From assembly GCA_963970005.1 (NCBI GenBank), contig CAXAMN010003636.1, positions 161,392-225,391 of the forward strand: DNA of 64,000 bases, read 5' to 3'. Every line of letters starts with the position of its first letter. The stretch's first letter is position 1. This stretch comes from Durusdinium trenchii. Its lineage: Eukaryota; Sar; Dinophyceae; Suessiales; Symbiodiniaceae. Of the stretch, positions 22,801 to 37,800 are shown in pieces. The translations under genes and the position numbers were made by a program. The notes beneath the pieces are model-generated. The model saw nothing but the letters and a program-made list of their open reading frames with translations, did no database searches and was not told the origin of the DNA.

Positions 22801-25800
22801 CAAATCGAACCATGGGTGTTGAGCCACGTATCGAACGGGATGCTTCATTTATGTCAACTTGACTAAGTCTCCAGGCCGCCAAAATTTCCAGAAGGAAATC
22901 AAAAAATCATCGGAACATATACCGTAGTTTAACCTTAGGAAAACGAACAGTCCAAACCCCCGTTTCTGTGGCTAAGGCTGATGGCGTTTTGCGACGTGCT
23001 GACATCTGGGCAGCATTGCACATGAATATCAGTCAAACCCTCCTAGCCCTGGCATAGCTAGTTACTAGCCAAGTGTATTCGGCGAATCCCCTTTTAGTTG
23101 TACAAGTGCAAGAATCCATCGCTTGGATGCATTGCTTCCAGTATCGGAGGAGTCATTTCCCTATAGCCGCATGTACAACCACTAGTGGAAGCGGGTGAGT
23201 CATGTTCCCTATCTTCTCAATATTTATCCCTAAAGCTCATCCCTTGTTTGTAGTCCTCCTGGAGCGTATCAAGCACATGGCTTTGGTTCTCCAGGTGGTC
23301 TTTTGATAGATGTATAAACAAACATGAACACACAGTTGATGATGCTGAAAGTATTGGGGTCGCAAACATCTTCTGGGCCACGGGTGACTGAGGATTGAGT
23401 TTGAGAGAATCGTTTACCAAGAATTGAACTTTCAATCGAGCATTCCGGCTGGTAATTCGAGCACGGCCACCACGTTGCATTTCGTGAATCTGTTTTTGCA
23501 AGGCGCTTTTGTTGTTTCTAATTGGATGTCATCATCGAGCGTCGCAAATTCATGCAATTGCCAAAACACGAGTATAGTGAGGGTGTAGAGCAGCCTCCAT
23601 ACTTGCCAGATGCAACAAGTCGTAAGGCGTCAATCAATGGTCTGATGCCAAACAAATAAATGATAAATTCACGATGATGAGAATCAAAGATGTTGTTCAT
23701 CGGTACGCCTCTAGGAAGATGAACTTAACTTCCGCTGTTGCAGATTTTGAAAGCCAACGGGTTCCACTGATCTTCCAATTCCCATCCAAGTGACAAGGGT
23801 GGCATTCTCTGCGGCCACACCTCACTCATCAACCCATGAAACCGGTCATTCCTCGTCACTGAAACATTCGTCTATGGTATCTTAAAAAGACGCTCTGTTA
23901 GGTGGAGGCCATCGCTTCTAGGTAGGAGGCCATCGCTATAGTAGGTAGGATAAAACTATCAACTTGACCTGTTCATGATTCAAAGGGGGCCCCGGTAAAA
24001 CAGCCCACCTGTTGATTCGTCATCACCAAAGCTGACACCAGGAGGAAGGTCGTCTTGTCTTCCCAACCCCTTCTGTAAGTGCCCATCTCTTCACGTGAGA
24101 TCACTAGTAGTAACAAGAAGCTACTAGTACCATGACCATCAGAAACCTACAAAAATGTAGGTCGGCATTCAATAACCTGGCTTTCACCAAGAAACCTACA
24201 AAAATATACGTTATTTCCTCTCGATGTCAAGAACCCGTATTTTCTCATGCATCCTGGCATGTATTATTCCATGTATCCACAGAAGACCATTAGAATTCAC
24301 ATACCACTTCAAAGTGACACAAACCAGGTGTATCACCAGGTTATAATATATCGTGATACGTGGCGTCCGCTTCTCGCTCAGGTGGCTTCTCGAATGATGC
24401 TTGGATCAAGGGATCATGGTCTTTGTCTTTGAAGCTACTAGTAATTATAATAAGAAGCTTTTTATAGGTCTTTGAAGCTTCTTCGTAGCAAATAGCACTA
24501 TAGTAACTACTGGCCTCCCTCGATTTCGACCCCAGAATCGCCGCCGAGCCACTCCGGAAGAGCTCCTGGCTCAGCTTCGCCAAGCGCTGAAGGTCTTCAG
24601 GACGATCTCCCAAGGGCAACCTGAAAGACCGATGAAGATGGACGTCCGCAGCACATTCGGTCAGTTTCGCTTGGCTTTGGGTTTTGTTTCTTGGTGTCCC
24701 TGATTTCTGTGCGTTTGGTTGATAGGGTTGATGAAGAGTTCTTCAAGAAACAACGTCTGGAATACACTGATAACCTCCGATCTCAAACGTTGATTTGGAC
24801 CATGGAAAAGGGACGGGGATATTCTTACTTGTCTCAATTATTGTTTCAGTTGGTACCAGTAGGAGATTGGTTTGGGGAATGCTGAGGAGGTCCCGAACCA
24901 AATCAACCTCCCAGACTCAGACCACATGAAACACTCGTTGGGATCGGGGCAAGACCTCCGGCACAGCCTCAAGCAGTTGCAGCTCACCAAGATTCCAACG
25001 ACTAGAAGAAATCAAAACCAAGAACTGGTTTCAGAGCTGCCAGGGCTGGTCGAGATAAAACAATCATGTTGTCCTCAACTGCGGATTCATTTGTCAAGAA
25101 GCTATTAGGGGCTCCTGAGGGGCTCCTGGCCTTACTACTAGGAGCAAGGACGCTATTAGGGGCTCCTGGCCTTACTAGGAGCAAGGGTGCTACTAGGGGC
25201 TCCTGGCCTTACTACTAGGAGCAAGGACGCTATTGGTATTTATTCAAGAAAAGACCAAGAAATCAGCTCAGCTAAGCAACAGGGTCTTCATGCTGCCAGG
25301 GCCAAAAGCTCTTAGCGGATGACCTTCCACCTGACGAAGTATCGAGACTCAGGTGCGCTGGGGGTGGGGCGTATCAGTGTCCCCTCCAAGGCAGGTGAAA
25401 AAAAGACGCCGTTTTCCATGGAGTTCTCGGAATTCTTCCGAACCCTCTTCCGAACCCACCTGTTTCGGCCGCTCTTCAATATGATGTGATTCTTCTAACA
25501 CGAGGAATGAAGCGACTCGGTCAGACGGTGTTTACACCGTGTTTGGTGAAAAGGTCTGTAAACACATCGAGGTCTGTAAACATCGATGTCCCGCCGTCCG
25601 ACATCTCAAGAGCTGTAAACTCCGCAGCTGGGCCGAGAGCCTCGGTCCGCGAGGGTCAGAACAAGGGCGACGGCGAAGCGACGTCATGAAGAACCGCAAA
25701 AAGAACGAAACAACTTAAAACATAACGAAACAACTTGACTATAGTTGATGTTTGCAATCACTTCTAAAGAAACTACAGCTTTGATGGAAAGCTTCTGTTG

Positions 25801-28800
25801 AAGACCTGTATACAATTGCATAATACAAATTAGCCTAAACATGCCTTATAGGCACTCAACTAAAGATCGATCTTCAGTTCATGTTCCATGATCCCCAAAA
25901 ACGGTCATGTTCACTATGCCTAAAAAAAGAGAAACATCCAAAAAAGATCTAAAAAAAGGAAGTTACCAAACCAACTCCAAATTCGATTTCCACCGTCACC
26001 GTCTCCGTTCCCCCACACCTTGTGTGTCAAACCTGCTCTGTCCAAGAGGCCCATCCATGAACTCGCCATCGATCCGTCGCACCTCTCGCGCCACCGAGGA
26101 CGCCACGAAGCGCGGATCAGCGGCGTCCGACGCGTCGGCGTCCGCGGCGCGGAAGCAGCGGCCGAAGCGCGGCAGCGCGGAGGACCAGTCGCTGGCCTCG
26201 CAGGAGAGGGTGAAGAGCGCCTGGAGACGTGGACGGTGGAGGTCGGGGCGAAGCCGAAAGAAGGTCGGAGGGGCAGCAGATGGCAGGTGGACAAAGAGGC
26301 GACGACACAACGGGGATCAAGGGTGCTCGTAGAGTTGTGGTGTTCTCCACAAGGCTCAGTGAGCTGCCGATCTTCCTAATCAAAGGCTTCCTATCCCAGA
26401 CCAGCCAATGGAACCCAGTGCATCCCAGTTACCACTATAATTATAAGGAACCAGGGATTCTAGGTCTATGGTGTTAGTCTTTGGAACCAACTGGTTACCA
26501 GCGACATCGTGGTTTGCCTGGATGCCCTGGGGAATATATGCCGATCAGTTGACCCCCCAAACCACCTCACCTGATCGGTCAAGATGTCAGTCCCGGAAGG
26601 CTGTGGGTCGGCACCTGAGTCCGTCCCTCACCCGACTGACCTACTCGGTTTGACCTGTCGTTGGTCGCCGTTGGTCGTGTATGTTCAGTGCAAAAAAATC
26701 ATCGGTGGATCGATGTGTGCTGGTTGATCGAGTGGACTGAGAGCCAGACATGGCCCCCCGGTTTGTCGGAGGTTCATGTCGACCCCCATCTTACCCAGAG
26801 GCAACCCGAACGAGGCGAACCTATCTTCCTCCCACACTAACAAAGCCAGGTCTTGATGAACACAAATCAAGTCCTACTGGCGTGATAACCAGAAAACACT
26901 CAGCCTCAGTCAACGATAGGCATGGTCTGGTCTGGTCTTGGCGATATGCCTGCCATGCGAGTGCCTTCTGCTTTCCGCGGACCCAGGGGCTCCCGATGTT
27001 TGCTCCAAACCACCACGACCTCCTCACATACTGCTGTTCCAAGGCACTGATTCGAAGGCCGTGAATCCATTGGACTCGCCAAACCTGGGGCGCTCCACTC
27101 CCAAAACGAGGGCTGAAGGCCAGAATCCGAGAAGACCAGGGGAAACACACATTAATATAACATGCATATCTATACGGCTCTGTTCCCAAAACGAAGACTC
27201 CCAGTTCTCAATGAGAAGACTCTCAGTTTTCATGAGAAGAGCTGAGCTTCATCATAATCCATTTATATATTACACCAACACTTGAAGGAATCCGACAACT
27301 TGCACATCTTTCATCATGTCATCCTTCTGAAAAGCACTGGCTTCGTGGGCAGAAACATCTGGCCGCGTGTCTGAGGAGCTGGGCAGTAAAGGGTTTGACC
27401 TTAAATGGAGTCTGATGATAACTACGTTTTCACGGAAACTTTGCTGTTTTGTCAGATCCTGCAGAAGCATTGCTTCTGATCCAAATTGATTCCTGGATTT
27501 TAGGGTAATGCACACGTAGGATTAATCAACCCCCCCTTCAAGGTCAACAAGGTGAACAAGGTTTGGCATTGGAGGAATTGGAGACCACATCCCCTTAATA
27601 AAGATGATGACCTGATGATGGATGATGAGATGAGGACCTGGACCTGATGATGGGTGATGGTTGATGGGATGGTGTGTGAATCGTGAGAGTTTGAACCATG
27701 AGAACCATGAAGGGTCTGAGTGTATGTGCACAAGTTTGATCAGAGATCAGATTGGATTGACTAGCCAAAAAGAAAATAACAATGGACATAAATAGTAAAT
27801 TATATGTTGTTTTTCTGGGGCAGCTGGGCTTGATTAATAGTGGGGGTTCTGACAAGGAACACAAATTATCAAGGGGAGGTTGCAGGGTTTTAATTTGTTT
27901 AGTATTGGAGGCTCCAGCTGAATCCTATGTGAGCATTATACTGGTACTCCCCAGACTCTATGTTGGCTGTGCCATGGACTTTGGTACTTCTTGGCAAGAT
28001 CATCTCACACTACTCCATGCAGGATACAATCGAGTAAGAAACTCTCTGATGAACTACGAATTGATGGATGAACACCTGCACCCATTTGGCCCTTCGTTTC
28101 TCCGCATTCACCAGGCATCTACCATGAGTTCTCCATGGTTCCGTCGCCCGTGGTGTGACGTCGCCGAGGGGCCGCGTCTCCAACCAGGTTTCCAAGTCTT
28201 CTCCCGCGTCCTTCTCCGAGAGCAGCAAATGCTCCGTCAGGTGCGCTAAGCCGGGCCGATCCGCTGGATCATCGAACTGGCCAAAGGGCAAGGTCAAGGC
28301 GACATCCATCCTCGAGAGGACGGTGGTTCTGACTGGGAGTCACTGGCAGTCAGGTCGTGGTGTTTGAACTGGGCGCAGGACAGCTCACGCTTCTTCAAGG
28401 AAGCTCTCCCCGTCCTAAAGGTGGCGAGGAGGAGATTCCTTGAAGAAGCTCTCGCACTAGACCCATAAAATTGTTGGGTTTGAGGCCATCGCTCTTAGGT
28501 AGGAGGCCTAGACTTTGTTCCTAGGTTTTTTAAAGGAAACTTCACTTGCAAGCGCTGGCCACATGAGTGATAATGAAGAGAAAAAACTGAAGTTCACCCC
28601 GATGTGGAGTTGTAGTAGAGGTTTCATCTTGCAAAGAACAGACCATAACATGACATACTCTATATAATATGCCATACCCCAATAGGCTAGAGTGCAAACC
28701 TGATTTGATCACACAAATCGTCACCCCATGCAATAGGGGACCTCAATCCTTCCCAAACAGTTCCGCGCATCGGGATGCGGGACGGGCATCAGCGTGCCAA

Positions 28801-31800
28801 AACAAATGCGATGCACATCATTCTCAGTCGTTCACTCAAAAAGGGAACTTGGAAACAGTTAAAAAAAAAGAAAAAAACACTGCCAGAAAGGGGAAACACA
28901 TAGAAACACATCGACAAAGGGACCACTGCCCAGCCGAAGCCTCTGTTCCATGGACTCATCCTCCACCAAGAGCACCCGCAAGCCATTCGTCAGGCGAAAA
29001 GCTTTGTAGATCCGTGGTTTGTTCCAGGGTGAATCCGCATTGGCGGCGTCGGGAGAGAGCACCTGGCCAGGTGGAGCGTCCCCTAGACTTCCGCAAGACC
29101 ATTAAAAACAAAAATGGGAACGACCTGGTTATTGTAGTGCGAAATCCTTAGTTCATTCGGGATGACCCGCCTATTAATGGTGGGCCAGGTTTCCACAGCG
29201 GTCGTTTTGGAAACCGATCGGCAGGGGTCGGTCCGCACGGATGGCGTATCCAAGAGGAGGTTGGGGGAGGACAGGCAGCCTTTGGCGGGAAAACACCAAG
29301 TGACCAGATTCGGTTCCTCCATGTTCCTTCTCAGTCTTTTGCTACACCTTACTGACAATGTGTGGGTCGAAACAAAAGATCCCAAAACTGGCTCAAAAGC
29401 CGATGATGCTCAGCTTCGAAGGGCGCCACTGGTAGTATGTCCGTTGATTCTTTGACCACTAAAAGATTATGTTGAAGCGTTGCTTGACCAAATGACAGGT
29501 GAAGGCGTGAAGAGCAAGATCCGAGAGCTCTTCAAGCTGATGGCTGACAACTTCGAAGTGAACCCCAGCCAACAAGCCATCAGCTACCCATCCCCGCCAA
29601 GCTACCCCAAAATCCAAAGGACATGTACCGAGCACCACACCCGAAAGCCGTATACACAGCAGTGCGTGCACGCACTGCGCTGTTCGATGGCCGCACTGCC
29701 ACCTCTTCGTCCTCTGTGGCAGCTTTGGCCACCTCAGCCAGGACCCACGGCAACGCCGCCGCACCGCGCCGCGGCAGCGCAACCAGCGCGGGCGCGGCAG
29801 CGGGGCAGGGAGTCGGAGTGGAGGCCGCCAGCGTGGAGAGGATCCTGGGTCAGGCGACCGAGTCGGGATGGGGATGATCAAACACGAAAAGACGCTGGAT
29901 CGGCTGGATCGGCTGGATTTAGATATCTCATCATATCTACCATACTGGACAGAGGGGATTCGAATGGAATGCTGGATGGGGTGGAGAGAAAGAGACACAA
30001 CTTTCTGCCCAAAGATCTGCAGGATCCATGTAGCGGTAGCGACCATCCAGAGCTGATGCTTTCTGCAGAATGTCTCGGAATGTTTCATGGGTTGCGTCCT
30101 TGCTTGGTTGAAAGTACATTTGAGTGCTCACTTGCGTCCGCTTGGAGGCCGCTATATCCGGCCGGTTGGTCGCTTGGTTGCTAGGCTTGGCTTGCGTGCT
30201 GAACTTCATCCGCCCGAAGGTCGGTCGGTCGGTTTGTTTGTACACGAAGGTCCTAGTAGATTCCTTTGGTAGTAATTACAATTCTAATCAAATTCTTATT
30301 GTTACTACTAGTAAGGCACTTGTTACTAGAAGCGATGCACTTGTTACTAGTAGCTTCTTGTTACTACTAGTAAGGCACTTGTTACTACTAGCGTGGCACT
30401 TGTTACTATATAGTAGCTTATTACATGCTATCCCCCGAAAGTCGGTCGGTCTGGACACGGGGCGTTTGGGCGTTTGGACATGCATAGAGCCGGTCTGGCT
30501 CGAGCCAAGGAGCAAGTTTCAACAAGCATCAATCTGCACTGCTGAGAGCTGGATAAAGGGAAGCACCTCCTCATACCTGGTTCTTTTTCTGAAAGTAGAT
30601 GCCAGGAGGATGATGCTGACACAGGCCAAACCCTGAACAAGAAGAGGTAAATCTAGACCAAAAGGATTTAGCTTCAACTCGTGTGGCGACCCTCCAACTC
30701 TTCATCGAGGTACCACAATGAGCATGCAGTTCCTCAACAGCTATGCCACTCTCTGGCTACCTAATGCCCTTTTACAATCAATATTCACTTTAAAGTTTGA
30801 AAAACACTTGAAGATCGTGGATGGTGTGGTCCCACCATCTCAACCTCATCTTTCGCACCGAAGCGCCACTGCGAGCGATCCCATTCCCTTCGCCCCGCGG
30901 CCGCCGGACGCCTCTCCCGCGCATTCCTCGTGGCCAGCCAGCATACCACCTGCCGACCAAAGGGAGCGCTCCGAGTCACGACGTCACGACGGAAGAGTCG
31001 AAGAAAACCACATCGACTGGAAAAATAAAGATCTAAAAAAAAAAGAAAAACTATATTTGCTATATGTGATTGCCTCCTAAGACCGGTGGCCTCCAACCTA
31101 AGAGCGATTGCCTCTGCGGTGACTCTGCAAATATTGTAAACAACGTACACATCTCATCAAGCGTTCGGTAGTAGTACAGGAATCTCCTATCTTCCACGTG
31201 GTTGTCTTCTACCTTGTGTCAGCCTTTACCTGGCCCATGTTCTTCGAACAGATCACCTGTTCCTAAAAAAACAAACAAACACTTGCAAAGGCGCTTTTTG
31301 AAGATATATCGTCTGTGTTCCTGCCTGGCTCAGTCCCCTGACCCTCGATGTTTCTCGCTCGCTGAGTCCCCCGGCCCAGCATCACAAAGTCGGCACCGGC
31401 GCCAAAGGCTTTGCACACGTCCCCGGGACAGGTGCACCTCGTGTCAGCGAAGGTGGGTCGCGAGTGAGTCGGGCGCCCGAGTCGGAGGGTTGGGCGCGAA
31501 ACCGTGGAGTCTTGGATTGTTTGACAGATTCTTGATTTGCGTGAGGCAAGAAGTTGGCCCATCGTGATTAAGCTCAAACAGAATGGAGGAATAATCCCAG
31601 ACTGCCGAAACCATTGTAGACCCAAAAGAGAACTGGTATCATATTATTGTTACATTACATACAATTATTGTTACACCCTCTGTTCAGAGGGTTCACGACT
31701 AGTCATCTGTCGAACATCATGGTGGATGCATCATGGAACATCCAGCACCCCAATCCAAGAAAAACTAGCCTGCAGGTCTGCACCTCTTCAGCTTCGCAAC

Positions 31801-34800
31801 GAGCTTTGCGGGATGAAGGAGAATTGAGTCACACCCCTGTCAGATCTTTAGCATTCTTTAGTGAGTCCTTCACTTCTATATCGGTTCAGTCGATCGCCGT
31901 CTATGCCTGAATTTACCCTGTCTCTTACACGCAGTTCAGTATGCGACCCAGTGGCTAATGGCCATCTTGGATCGATAGTAGAAGGAAATCTTAAAACAGA
32001 TTGGGGAGGGCTTGGAAGGGAGGCATCGCTTTCTTGTCGTTAGTAAAGGCAGGCAACCCAACAAGTGTATGTATGAGCATGAGCACCCAAAGGAGACAAT
32101 CAAACAAACACACTTCACTCGAGTCGAAGGTAACAGCAAAGCTCAGCTGATACTAGAAGAGTTTTGCCAAGCTGTTGCCGCAACATTTTTGTTGGTTGCA
32201 AACCAACCAGATTATGTTTAAGTGGGCAAGTGATGGACTGGCTTGATCAAGGGCATCACTAAGGGTGTCGCTTCAAATCCCCGAGTTTGGGCTCCACAGG
32301 AGGTGACTCTTACCTCTTACATGTGCAGATCAAGAAGCTCTTGAAAGGAAAAACACATGTCAAACAAATGCACTGGATAATGTTCATCCTTCATGTTCTG
32401 GTAGACCATCGCTTTTGGCCCGTCGCGAACCCCTGGGTTTTTGCCAATTCTCAAGGACTGAAGGCGGCTCACGGACGATGGCTCACGGACGATTGCTCAC
32501 GAAAAACGCTCATCGGCTCCAAAATCAGAGTCCGCTTGCGTCCAAATTCTTTCAAATCAACAACTCCTTACAAAACTCTATGGCCCTTGGATATAAAAAC
32601 CTCGGTGTTCACGGCTCCGTGCGCATGGCGATGGAGCGTTCCGCCCGGTGCCCGCGTGGCTGGTCGCCCAGTGGCCCGCCATCCGAGACGATTCGCCCGC
32701 CGAGACCTCGGGTTCGCGAATCGAACGGAGCGATCGGACCGCTATGCTCGGTGGAGGCCACTAGAAACAGGAAGCTACTAGTATTCTTCCCATCGTATCT
32801 GAACAGGTTGTTGAGTTCGTTAACTTGATGTATCTGGTCTTTTCCTTTCAAACACATAAAAGCGTAAGCGCAGGGTGTAAAGGTGCTAATGTCCCCGAAG
32901 TGCTCCCGAGATCTGCAGAAGGCGAACCTCAACTTGATGAAACTGATACATCTGGGATCAGTTTCAGTGCGCCTTTTTCATGAGCACTGGGCGCAGCTAA
33001 AGTTGCGGAAAGTATTATAAGGAGTAGTAGTAGCTCCTTGCGGCAATTACTAGGCAGTCCCCCAGGCCCCCAAACAACAAAGTATTTGGTGCTTTCTAGG
33101 CAATTGTTTTGCATCAAACCACTTGAGGACTTGGTCGTGCAAACACCCAGCACCATCCTCTCTTCGGGTCACATGATGTGACCAGCTAGGTGCAGGTTCA
33201 GGTTTGCGGGAGCTTTCTGTCAAAGCGACAGTGTAGGGGATGGCTGCTGGCGNNNNNNNNNNTTGCTTCAGAGGGTTGTGTGATGTGCGACGAAGCCATC
33301 GTCCAAAAACAGCAAAAACGCAACACCGTCAGAGGTGTTGCATACAGGGTTCCAAAGTTGAGGCTACATCGCAACAGCTATCCGTGACATGACGCTGCGA
33401 TGGTTCAATATTGCCAAGCACAAGGTTAAACACCAGGACCCCTGTGCTAAGGGGAAAGCCAACTTTGAATTAGCTTTAAGTTGTGGCTGCCACCATGGCG
33501 CGCCAAAGCGAACAGCCAGGCAAGGCAACAGGTCGCCATTGAGAGTACCCAATAGGACCGTTATCTTTCGGCACGACTCAAGTCGAGCCCAAACACGTTC
33601 TAGCCAGCTTGAATGGTATGTTTTATGGGATACTAAACCCGCTTTACTGGCTGATCGGTGGAGCGAAGTGGTTGGCAGAATGGTGCAGCGCTGTGCGGAG
33701 GGGAAAATCGCCTACACCCTAAAGTTTCGGCACTTTGCTTCTAGGCCTGCCAAGTGGACAAGCCAACTAAAGCTGGCGTGCGTCCAGCTCTACATCTGTC
33801 CGATGTCAATATTGGACCCGTTAAACATGAGAATCTTAGTCGGCTTTGATTGGAGGAACCAGCAATGAGCACACAGGTGGAACTTTCAACAGATAGCTGC
33901 CAGATCAGCCAAGTGAAGCAAAGAAGCAATTGAATGAAATTGGCTCACAAAATAAGAAACATCAACTGGACCTAGGTTGCATTGGTCTTTTTCGGGTCAC
34001 ATGATGTGACCAGCTAGGTGCAGGTTCAGGTTAGCGGGAGCTTTCTGTCAAAGCGACAGTGTAGGGGATGGCTGCTGGCGACGCAAGGGTCTTTTGGTCC
34101 ATGAGCCCAAGCGTCTCGGCTCCACTCGAGACAAGTCGGTGGCGTCACCCTTGCTTTCGAAACCATTCTTCTTGCTTTGGAACATCAACAACCGCACTCT
34201 GATGTAACGTGGAGCCCACCCCGCAGGAATTCCCCAATTTCCCCTGAAGGCCACCTTTGGTGTTGCTTCAGAGGGTTGTGTGATGTGCGAAGAAAATATC
34301 GTCCAAAAACAGCAAAAACGCAACACCGTCAGAGGTGTTGCATACAGGGTTCCAAAGTTGAGGCTACATCGCAACAGCTATCCGTGACATGACGCTGCGA
34401 TGGTTCAATATTGCCAAGCACAAGGTTAAACACCAGGACCCCTGTGCTAAGGAGAAAGCCAACTTTGAATTTGCTTCAAATTGTGGCCACCATGGTTCAC
34501 CAAAACGAACAGCCAGGCAAGGCAACAGGTCGCCATTGAGAGGACCCAATAGGAGTAGTTCTCCTTCAGCACGACTCCTGCCGAGTTGGGCGCAGCGCGG
34601 TGCAGCGCGGCGCTCAGCAAAGCGTTTGACCAACGAGCGCTCTGACAGTATCATACCGTATACCCAGTTCTTGGGACAAACCAGAAAAGTCGATTGAAGA
34701 ACAACGCCGGGAATATACAGTCCTGCGAAGTAAAGCAAGTCGAATCCCGTGAGGCAACAGATGATGACCAGCGCTGCTGCGAAAACGGCCACTTCGATGG

Positions 34801-37800
34801 CCAAACTTGCAACGTTGCCTCGATTCGGGAACCGTTTTGGCACGCAAAACAACCATCCATTCATGAACTTGATTGAAGAACGGAGCTCTGATATCTTTGG
34901 TTGTGACAGTTGTATGTGGTTGTGTCAAGCCCTGTACCCAACGGTCTACTCTGTGACTGACCCAATTCAACGAAGCTAGGTCACAGAGGAGGATTCTTGG
35001 ACTGATCATCTGAACGAACTTGCGAGAAGTCGTGATGTGATTATATCAACATGTACCCTTCCAAGATGGAGAGTAGAGGGGGGTACCCCTGGATTAGTTT
35101 TTAAAATAATCTGACTACCTCCAGAGCGTTTTCAGAAAACTAATCTGGAGGATGTTGAGTCTGGATGGGGTTGTAATTAATCCCGGGGTACGCCCGGACA
35201 TCGAGCGATGCCACATGCAGTAGGCTCACCAGCCGGTGGTACGTGCGACATGGTTTCCCTGAAAACAATTTCCTTCTTCTAAGTATACATTAGGCATCCG
35301 TGTGATCATATTCTTTCACTATAGTATCATATAGTATCATATAATAATGATAATATCATATATTGTGATTGATTGTGGTTATTGTCATTGTGATAGTAGG
35401 ATCTTTGTTCCAGAATGTTTGAACGAAAAACTACCATCGAGAAAAGTTAATCCAAAGAAATTAATCCAAGACTCAGTAGTCACCGAGGCTAATGTCCCTA
35501 CATGATTAAACCATATATTGTTTTTCAGGTTCTCTCCGCTTTCTGTTTGCACGGGGCCATTCCGAGGTTTTTGACAGGTCGTCCAACGCAGTGAGGCTGG
35601 TCTAAGGCACAACTGTGGAACACCGACTTTCGTTCTTGTGGGTTTCCTTCTAAGTGTGTCCGGTTCCAGGTGCCTGGCCTTCAACGTGTTTGCAGTCGGA
35701 AACGGGACGGAACTTGCTTGCGCAAGTGCATGGAGCGGTTCTTGCGCAGTCGGGTTTTCTTTGAATGTGAGCAGTTTCTTTCGCCACGTCGTGTGGACCA
35801 GCCGCGGTTGCTTTTTCCGAAAGCACTTGCGAAATCCTCTCCGTAAAGAAAAGCTGCCAATTTCAATTGTCCAATCATTAATCTTCATAATCATCATCAT
35901 GATCATCATCAACATGTTCATCTTCATCATCATATTACATCATCATCATGATCATCATCAACATGTTCATCTTCATCTTCATCATCATATGACATCATCA
36001 CTATGACGGTGTAAAGACGCGCGTGATGCCCTGTTTTAACACACCTACAGAAATACTGGTGTTTGGTTTCCAGATCCAGGTGTGTTGATACAGGTGTTTA
36101 TATAGATACAGGTGTTCGGGCACAGGTGCTGAGATGCGGGTGTAGGGATACAGGTGAAGACACCTAAAAAACTCAGCTACACAGCTACAACTTCGACATC
36201 TTTCTAATCTTCTCTTACAAGGCTCCGGGCTGGCCGATGCTTACGAATTCACGCGATCCTGGGCCGACCATCTGCGTGTGGCTGGGCCGACCCTCTGCGG
36301 AGATTGTGCGTCGAGTGCTCAAACGTGACGCTGAACGCGAATTTTCGTTCACGTCGGTGGGAAGCCTTTACGGAGAGTGCGTGTGTGTCTGTGTGAGTGT
36401 GCAACTGTCGTGGAAAATCAAGGTGGAAGTTGCCAAAGATTGTAACTGTTGCAAAAATTGCCAAAAACTCAAAGTGCGTAGTAGTAGGCGTCTAGAAATG
36501 GGAACTGTATACTACATATGTAGTACAGGCAGTGGCCTCAAAACTGGCAACTTTGTAGTGCAAATTATAGCGCTGGCAACTTTGTAGTTCAAGTGTTCTG
36601 GGAGCTGTGGCCTCAGTGTAGTACAGATGTAGTACGGGAAGCAGCTTCTGGGAGCTCGAGCTCGGAACTGGGGTGTCTGGCGAGTGGGAGAAGTCAACGA
36701 GGCTTGGTGTTGCATTGTTGTATCTAGTCAGTGGCACATAGTGGGGTGAAGTTACGTCTGCTACGTCTCCGTACCATGCGGTTTTGCGCGGGCACGACAG
36801 TGTCCTACAAGAATGTCTGTCAAGAGTGTCCCACAAGGGTGTCCCGGCCCACAACACTGTCCTACACAAGGGTGTCCCTGCAAGAGTGTTGTACATGAGC
36901 CCGCCACAGGTACATCTTCCGACTATCACTCTACTTTGTCTTGACAGTAGCATCATTGTGATCATCATCAATATTGTCGCCATCATCATGAAGGCCGTCA
37001 TCATCATCGTCATCATCATCATCATCACCATCATCATCGTTACCTTGCGTCATCTCTTATGCTTTGGGGCCACCCTGTCGTCTAGTTTCTAATTATGTTT
37101 CCTTTCTTTAAACTTTGGGAGTGGTTTGGATACTCTTCAGAGAAGGTGCCACATGTACGTGTTGGAAGATGGGTGGGGTGTGATGGGTCAGCGTCCGGCT
37201 CGGAAACTAAAAGGTCGGGTTCAGAAACTAGGAACGTGGAGTTCGGAAACTAGAAACGTGGATTCCGGAAACTGGGCACCCTAGGTTCCTGACAAATTCC
37301 AAATCTGGATGGTCTTATCTTCTGTTTTTATACAATGTTGGCTTCTGCACCTCCCCAAGTTCGTTCCCTCAACAACTCCTCAACTTGAAGCGCTTTCAGG
37401 CTGCTAAGAAAGGTTTGCTCACATAAACATTACGTCAATATCACCCCACCCACCCCCACATACCTGAAGCAATCAGTGGGCCCGAAGAGAAAAATGGGTC
37501 TCTGAGTTGGAAACTAGTTTCTGAAACCAACCAAAAAAGTGTCTGAGCCCGAAAAAGGAGTTGCTGAACCCGACAAAACCACTTTCTGAACTGTAGTTTC
37601 TGAACCCGTGGCTTTAGTTTCGGAACCCTAGTTTCTGAACCCGGGCCAGTTTCTGAACTTGACTTTGTTCGGGTGACATGGGGTGGGGTGGGGGAAAAAT
37701 GGTACAAGGGGGAGGATTTGTTGGTGTGTTGCTCGTTATGACTTTTATTAATGTTTACAGTTCACATGTTTTTTCCTTGCCCCACCCCACCCCACCCCAC

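Larger units (their letters stand above)
16871..30911 (-). other. Giant GMP reductase intron containing the M16 gene
   Basis: Donor GAG|GC at 30,911 and acceptor GCAG|A at 16,871 join [12 protein letters not shown] to [10 protein letters not shown]. The intron is 14.0 kb and holds the complete recognisable M16 gene on the same strand. Apart from those exons I see only repeats (about 23,895-23,945, 24,100-24,135, 25,099-25,233, 28,482-28,510, 30,295-30,425), a GATGATG-rich stretch (27,600-27,680), and unassigned open frames such as a plus-strand one at 23,524-23,661. Confidence 0.85.

Noticed and set aside
22344-22862. 172-codon plus ORF in a GC-rich stretch
   Set aside because: Ala/Arg/Gly-rich shadow typical of GC-rich DNA; the minus frame is at least as protein-like and the neighbouring gene is on minus.
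29480-30184. 234-codon plus ORF
   Set aside because: Low-complexity Ala/Pro/Arg centre opposite a plausible minus-strand exon; no motif.
33389-33868. 159-codon plus ORF
   Set aside because: Spans one arm of a direct duplication; the other strand is open as well and no motif was seen.
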